Source: Polytrichum commune (lineage: Eukaryota > Streptophyta > Polytrichopsida > Polytrichales > Polytrichaceae). Taken from it: a DNA stretch of 60,000 nt. The stretch lies in NCBI GenBank assembly GCA_950295325.1, contig OX485803.1, forward strand, positions 12,154,001 to 12,214,000, given 5' to 3'. A program made the position numbers and the translations under genes. The notes under the pieces were generated by a model. The model had not been told where the DNA came from. It saw nothing but the letters and a program-made list of their open reading frames with translations, and searched no databases. Every line of letters begins with the position of its first letter. Position 1 is the stretch's first letter. Positions 57,101-60,000 of the stretch are shown here, in pieces.

Positions 57101-60000
57101 GTCTAACCCTAAATGATGACTTAGCGGTTATGGGTGCTCAAGTACCTTTGAGATCTCACTTTGAGGGATGGAATCACAGAGAGTGTAATAGCGCTACAAA
57201 TGGGCCTACAATTCACTATATTGTAGCTATGCTAGGAGACATTGAAACAAGAAATATGCTTCAACCTTTGAAAATGGAGACCCAACAACCACACTAAATA
57301 GTGCAATTACTATGGGCCACAGTAGTTTTCTAGAGCCCACACTAATTTTCATATTGAGAGGTAATGTGCGTCACAATATTTTTTTTTCTAGAGTATTAAT
57401 GTGGATGGTTATTTTACTTTACATTATTCAGAATGACCTCTCAACATCCCATCGTTATATTTTGAGGACCCATGTTACAAGCTTAAATATTGAACACAGT
57501 TGGAAGTGCCTAAATGTTTACTTAGAATGAAAATAAAACAAACAAAATACTTTAGTTTCACTGCCTGTAACTTTTGCATGTCGACTATGATTTTTAAGAC
57601 TTGAAATAGCGATCTTTATGATTTGCACATTGCTAGTCATGTCAAACAAATCTTGATCGAACCCAACGTTCAAAATGTACGTGGCGTTAAGAGTGCCCTC
57701 GATAGGGGCCACAAACCTCACTGTCATGTAAGAGGTCGAATAGGAATTGTCATTCACGTGAGCAAAGTGAGTGATGGAAACAAGACCAAGGGCTCATGAA
57801 AGTGTCATAGGGCCGGTATGAGTAGTCCTTGCGAAATCGCCTAGATTTGATCCCAAAGAATCGCCCATGTACCCACCTTGCCTCCTCATTATTGTGGTGG
57901 ATGTGGTATTTACTCCATTTTCCTCCCAACAATGTTGATGAACACTACATTCGTAGTTGAAGTTGGTTACAAATTGAAACATCAAATCCACATGTAGCAT
58001 GGCATAAATATGGGCATGGGGCCAAATGTAGATGGAATTTAGTGGAGTAGGATTCATATGAGCCCACTAGCTACTCTTATCTTCACCTGCGATCACCGGA
58101 GGATGAGGGCGTTGGAGCAAACCTGTGCACAAGGATGCACATATTCAACTACGTGAGCAAACTTCCCCACATCACATACAACCTCTAAGCAAAATTTGCA
58201 AAATCAACGAAGAGAATCAAGCAAAGGCATTTAGAAATGGCCACACCCATCACCATAGCTGGCCTCTGGTACATTGGTCAATGCTTCACCACATCCACAA
58301 ACTACCAGTACAATTCACAGCAATGAAGAAAGCCAAGACACACCATATCCAACATGCGACAAAGCAATGCAAAGATAAACTCAAAGAGAGTATGATGACA
58401 TCACATTAACAATGACACCCGTAGTTTTACAACAATGATCTTAGCACTTCTCCTCGTGTTCAATATATCCAGATGCACTACGACACTTCTACATACCCCA
58501 ATCCACCAAATCCTACATCAAAGCTCCCAGTTGGCGTTGCCGCACCCTCGACCCAAGGACCACCACCACAAACCAGTTGGCTTCCACCCCTTGGTCCCAC
58601 AACTCATGCACAACGACAAGCGCACCGCCATGTTAGGCAACACAACTACGCTCCACATCAAGTACACCCCAAACTCATACCTCAACCCCACACAAAGAAT
58701 CCAACATACTACATTGGTTATGTATCTCATTCCAAGTACACAACCACCTCCATGCAATGCCATATGCGTAATCGCACCAATGCTACAAATTACTATGTAA
58801 GCATTCTTCACACTTTAAATGACTCCAACATCAAAACGTCAAGGGTGGAATTCCCTAGGCCCTAGAGCTTTTGGTAAGAGGTTTCGATCAAGAAATCTGC
58901 AACTCTTAACAAGAAACTCACATGGGATATGGCCTTTAGGCTCAAGGTAGCCATCCCCTTCCCTTATATGTATATGAGTTTACTAGACTTTGGTCTACAC
59001 CATAGAAAAATATAATTTTTCATTCATATATTTCCCTAAAAGTGGGGGATCAAAGCTATAGGTATTGTTAAGGGAAAACATTGAGTTCCCAACAACCATG
59101 ATAAAAACCAAATGATGGGATTAGCAGGGCAAAAAGCATGACAAAATTGAAATAATTGTCCATTAATATAATGTGGCCTCTATGTTGTGTTTGATATCTA
59201 AGTAAAACTAGACTAAGTCCAAGTCCATAATTATAACATGTTGATTCTATCATAAGATCCTACAATAGGATTGTATGGTAAAACTCTCCAATAGAATGTG
59301 CAAAGTTGATTTGAATATGTAGAATAGTCTTACAATACTTGTATTAGTTGTATTCATTATTCAACATTTATTGACCAATAGAATTTAAAGCAACCAAAAA
59401 GTCCAGATTTTGAAAATATGTCTAGATTTACTTGAATACGTCATGTGTAGATCTCTCACAAGTTTTGCGATCACAACGAACCCCATGCCAAACATGCTTA
59501 ATGTGACCATCTTTCCCCAAATATACATCTATCCCATACACAAATATGCTTTTAGATGAATAAATGGTCCAAATATTTTTATTTTTATTTTATTTTTTGT
59601 AAACTGCCTTACATTGCAATTTATGCTTCTATAGGGCACAATTATTTCATTTGTAGTGATTGTTTGCTCAAGGTTGTATAATTCCTTTGACTTGAGAATA
59701 AATTCATTTGGAAAACATCCAACCTTTGTCAAATGCTTGTACAAGGGACTATTATTATCATTGCACACATTTGCATTATCCACCAGGTGAAGACTAGCTA
59801 ATATAGCTTTCCAACACTTGCATATCATTATCCTTGCATATATAGTATTAGAGGACAATATATGAATGGAGATGATTGGGTCCAATAAAATCTAGTTGAT
59901 GGTAGAACCTTCACCCTCGTATATATCAAAGTCTCCAACCACCTCTTTAGCTCCAAGATAATGAGTTCCACCCATCTAGCCCTTCCCTTATATTTACTGA
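54161..60000. other. Intergenic, no convincing gene
   Basis: AT-rich repeats and short frames. A 22-bp palindrome of GTA/TAC units lies at 56899-56920. 58120-58865 is C-rich on the plus strand and carries overlapping Pro/His-rich open frames (up to 130 codons at 58473-58865) with no domain. A 118-codon minus-strand frame at 59529-59885 is also unrecognised. Either could be transposon debris; neither is called as a gene. Confidence 0.4.

Noticed and set aside
58435-58865. Overlapping 121- and 130-codon plus-strand frames as a Pro-rich protein
   Set aside because: Two frames are open at once because the strand is C-rich and G-poor; no domain.
59529-59885. 118-codon minus-strand frame as part of a LINE
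   Set aside because: Only a loose impression of transposon-like sequence; no motif that can be defended.

Overview
The window is nuclear DNA of a green plant. The evidence is an 11-exon gene with clean GT-AG introns coding for an ORTHRUS/VIM (PHD-RING-SRA-RING) protein, an architecture known from plants. There is also a cytosolic-type small heat-shock protein, a chromodomain Ty3 retrotransposon primed by initiator tRNA-Met, and Stowaway- and Harbinger-like MITEs. I cannot name the species. Gene density is very low: two convincing host genes, both on the minus strand and both in the first 10 kb, and then about 50 kb of repeats and relics.

Layout. 1-513: small HSP (minus, cut by the window edge), with heat-shock-element-like sites 280-380 bp upstream. 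2865-3830: decayed LINE reverse transcriptase. 4548-10026: ORTH/VIM-like gene (predicted 892 aa), which carries an extra C-terminal tail with a CUE-like ubiquitin-binding motif and a 150-nt in-frame intron that may behave as an exitron. 10027-11560: GC-richer 5' flank. 11577-12830: microsatellite and a degenerate tandem array. 14.4-22.9 kb: MITEs, a SINE with a 15-bp target duplication, an unidentified coding-like relic and a dispersed repeat. 22934-29676: a complete Ty3/gypsy chromovirus with near-identical LTRs and a 5-bp duplication but broken reading frames. 30850-31132: Stowaway MITE. 31.9-32.9 kb: four degenerate tandem units. 33609-33868: a second SINE family. 36.4-38.5 kb: three MITEs, two of them back to back in opposite orientation. 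40.4-45.3 kb: two pogo/Tigger-type transposons, one with intact terminal inverted repeats and TA duplication. 46.1-50.8 kb: more MITEs, one split by a probable solo LTR. 50.8-60 kb: diffuse repeats and nothing I can call a gene.

The two genes do not form a pathway. The ORTH/VIM protein should act in nuclear maintenance of DNA methylation, which silences the kind of transposons that fill the rest of the window. The HSP is a stress chaperone. I found no evidence of a wholly new system. The observations most worth following are the CUE-like tail and the exitron candidate of the ORTH/VIM gene, the mismatch between young LTRs and broken frames in the chromovirus, the unexplained about 145-codon segment before its protease, and a coding-like relic at 18551-19021.
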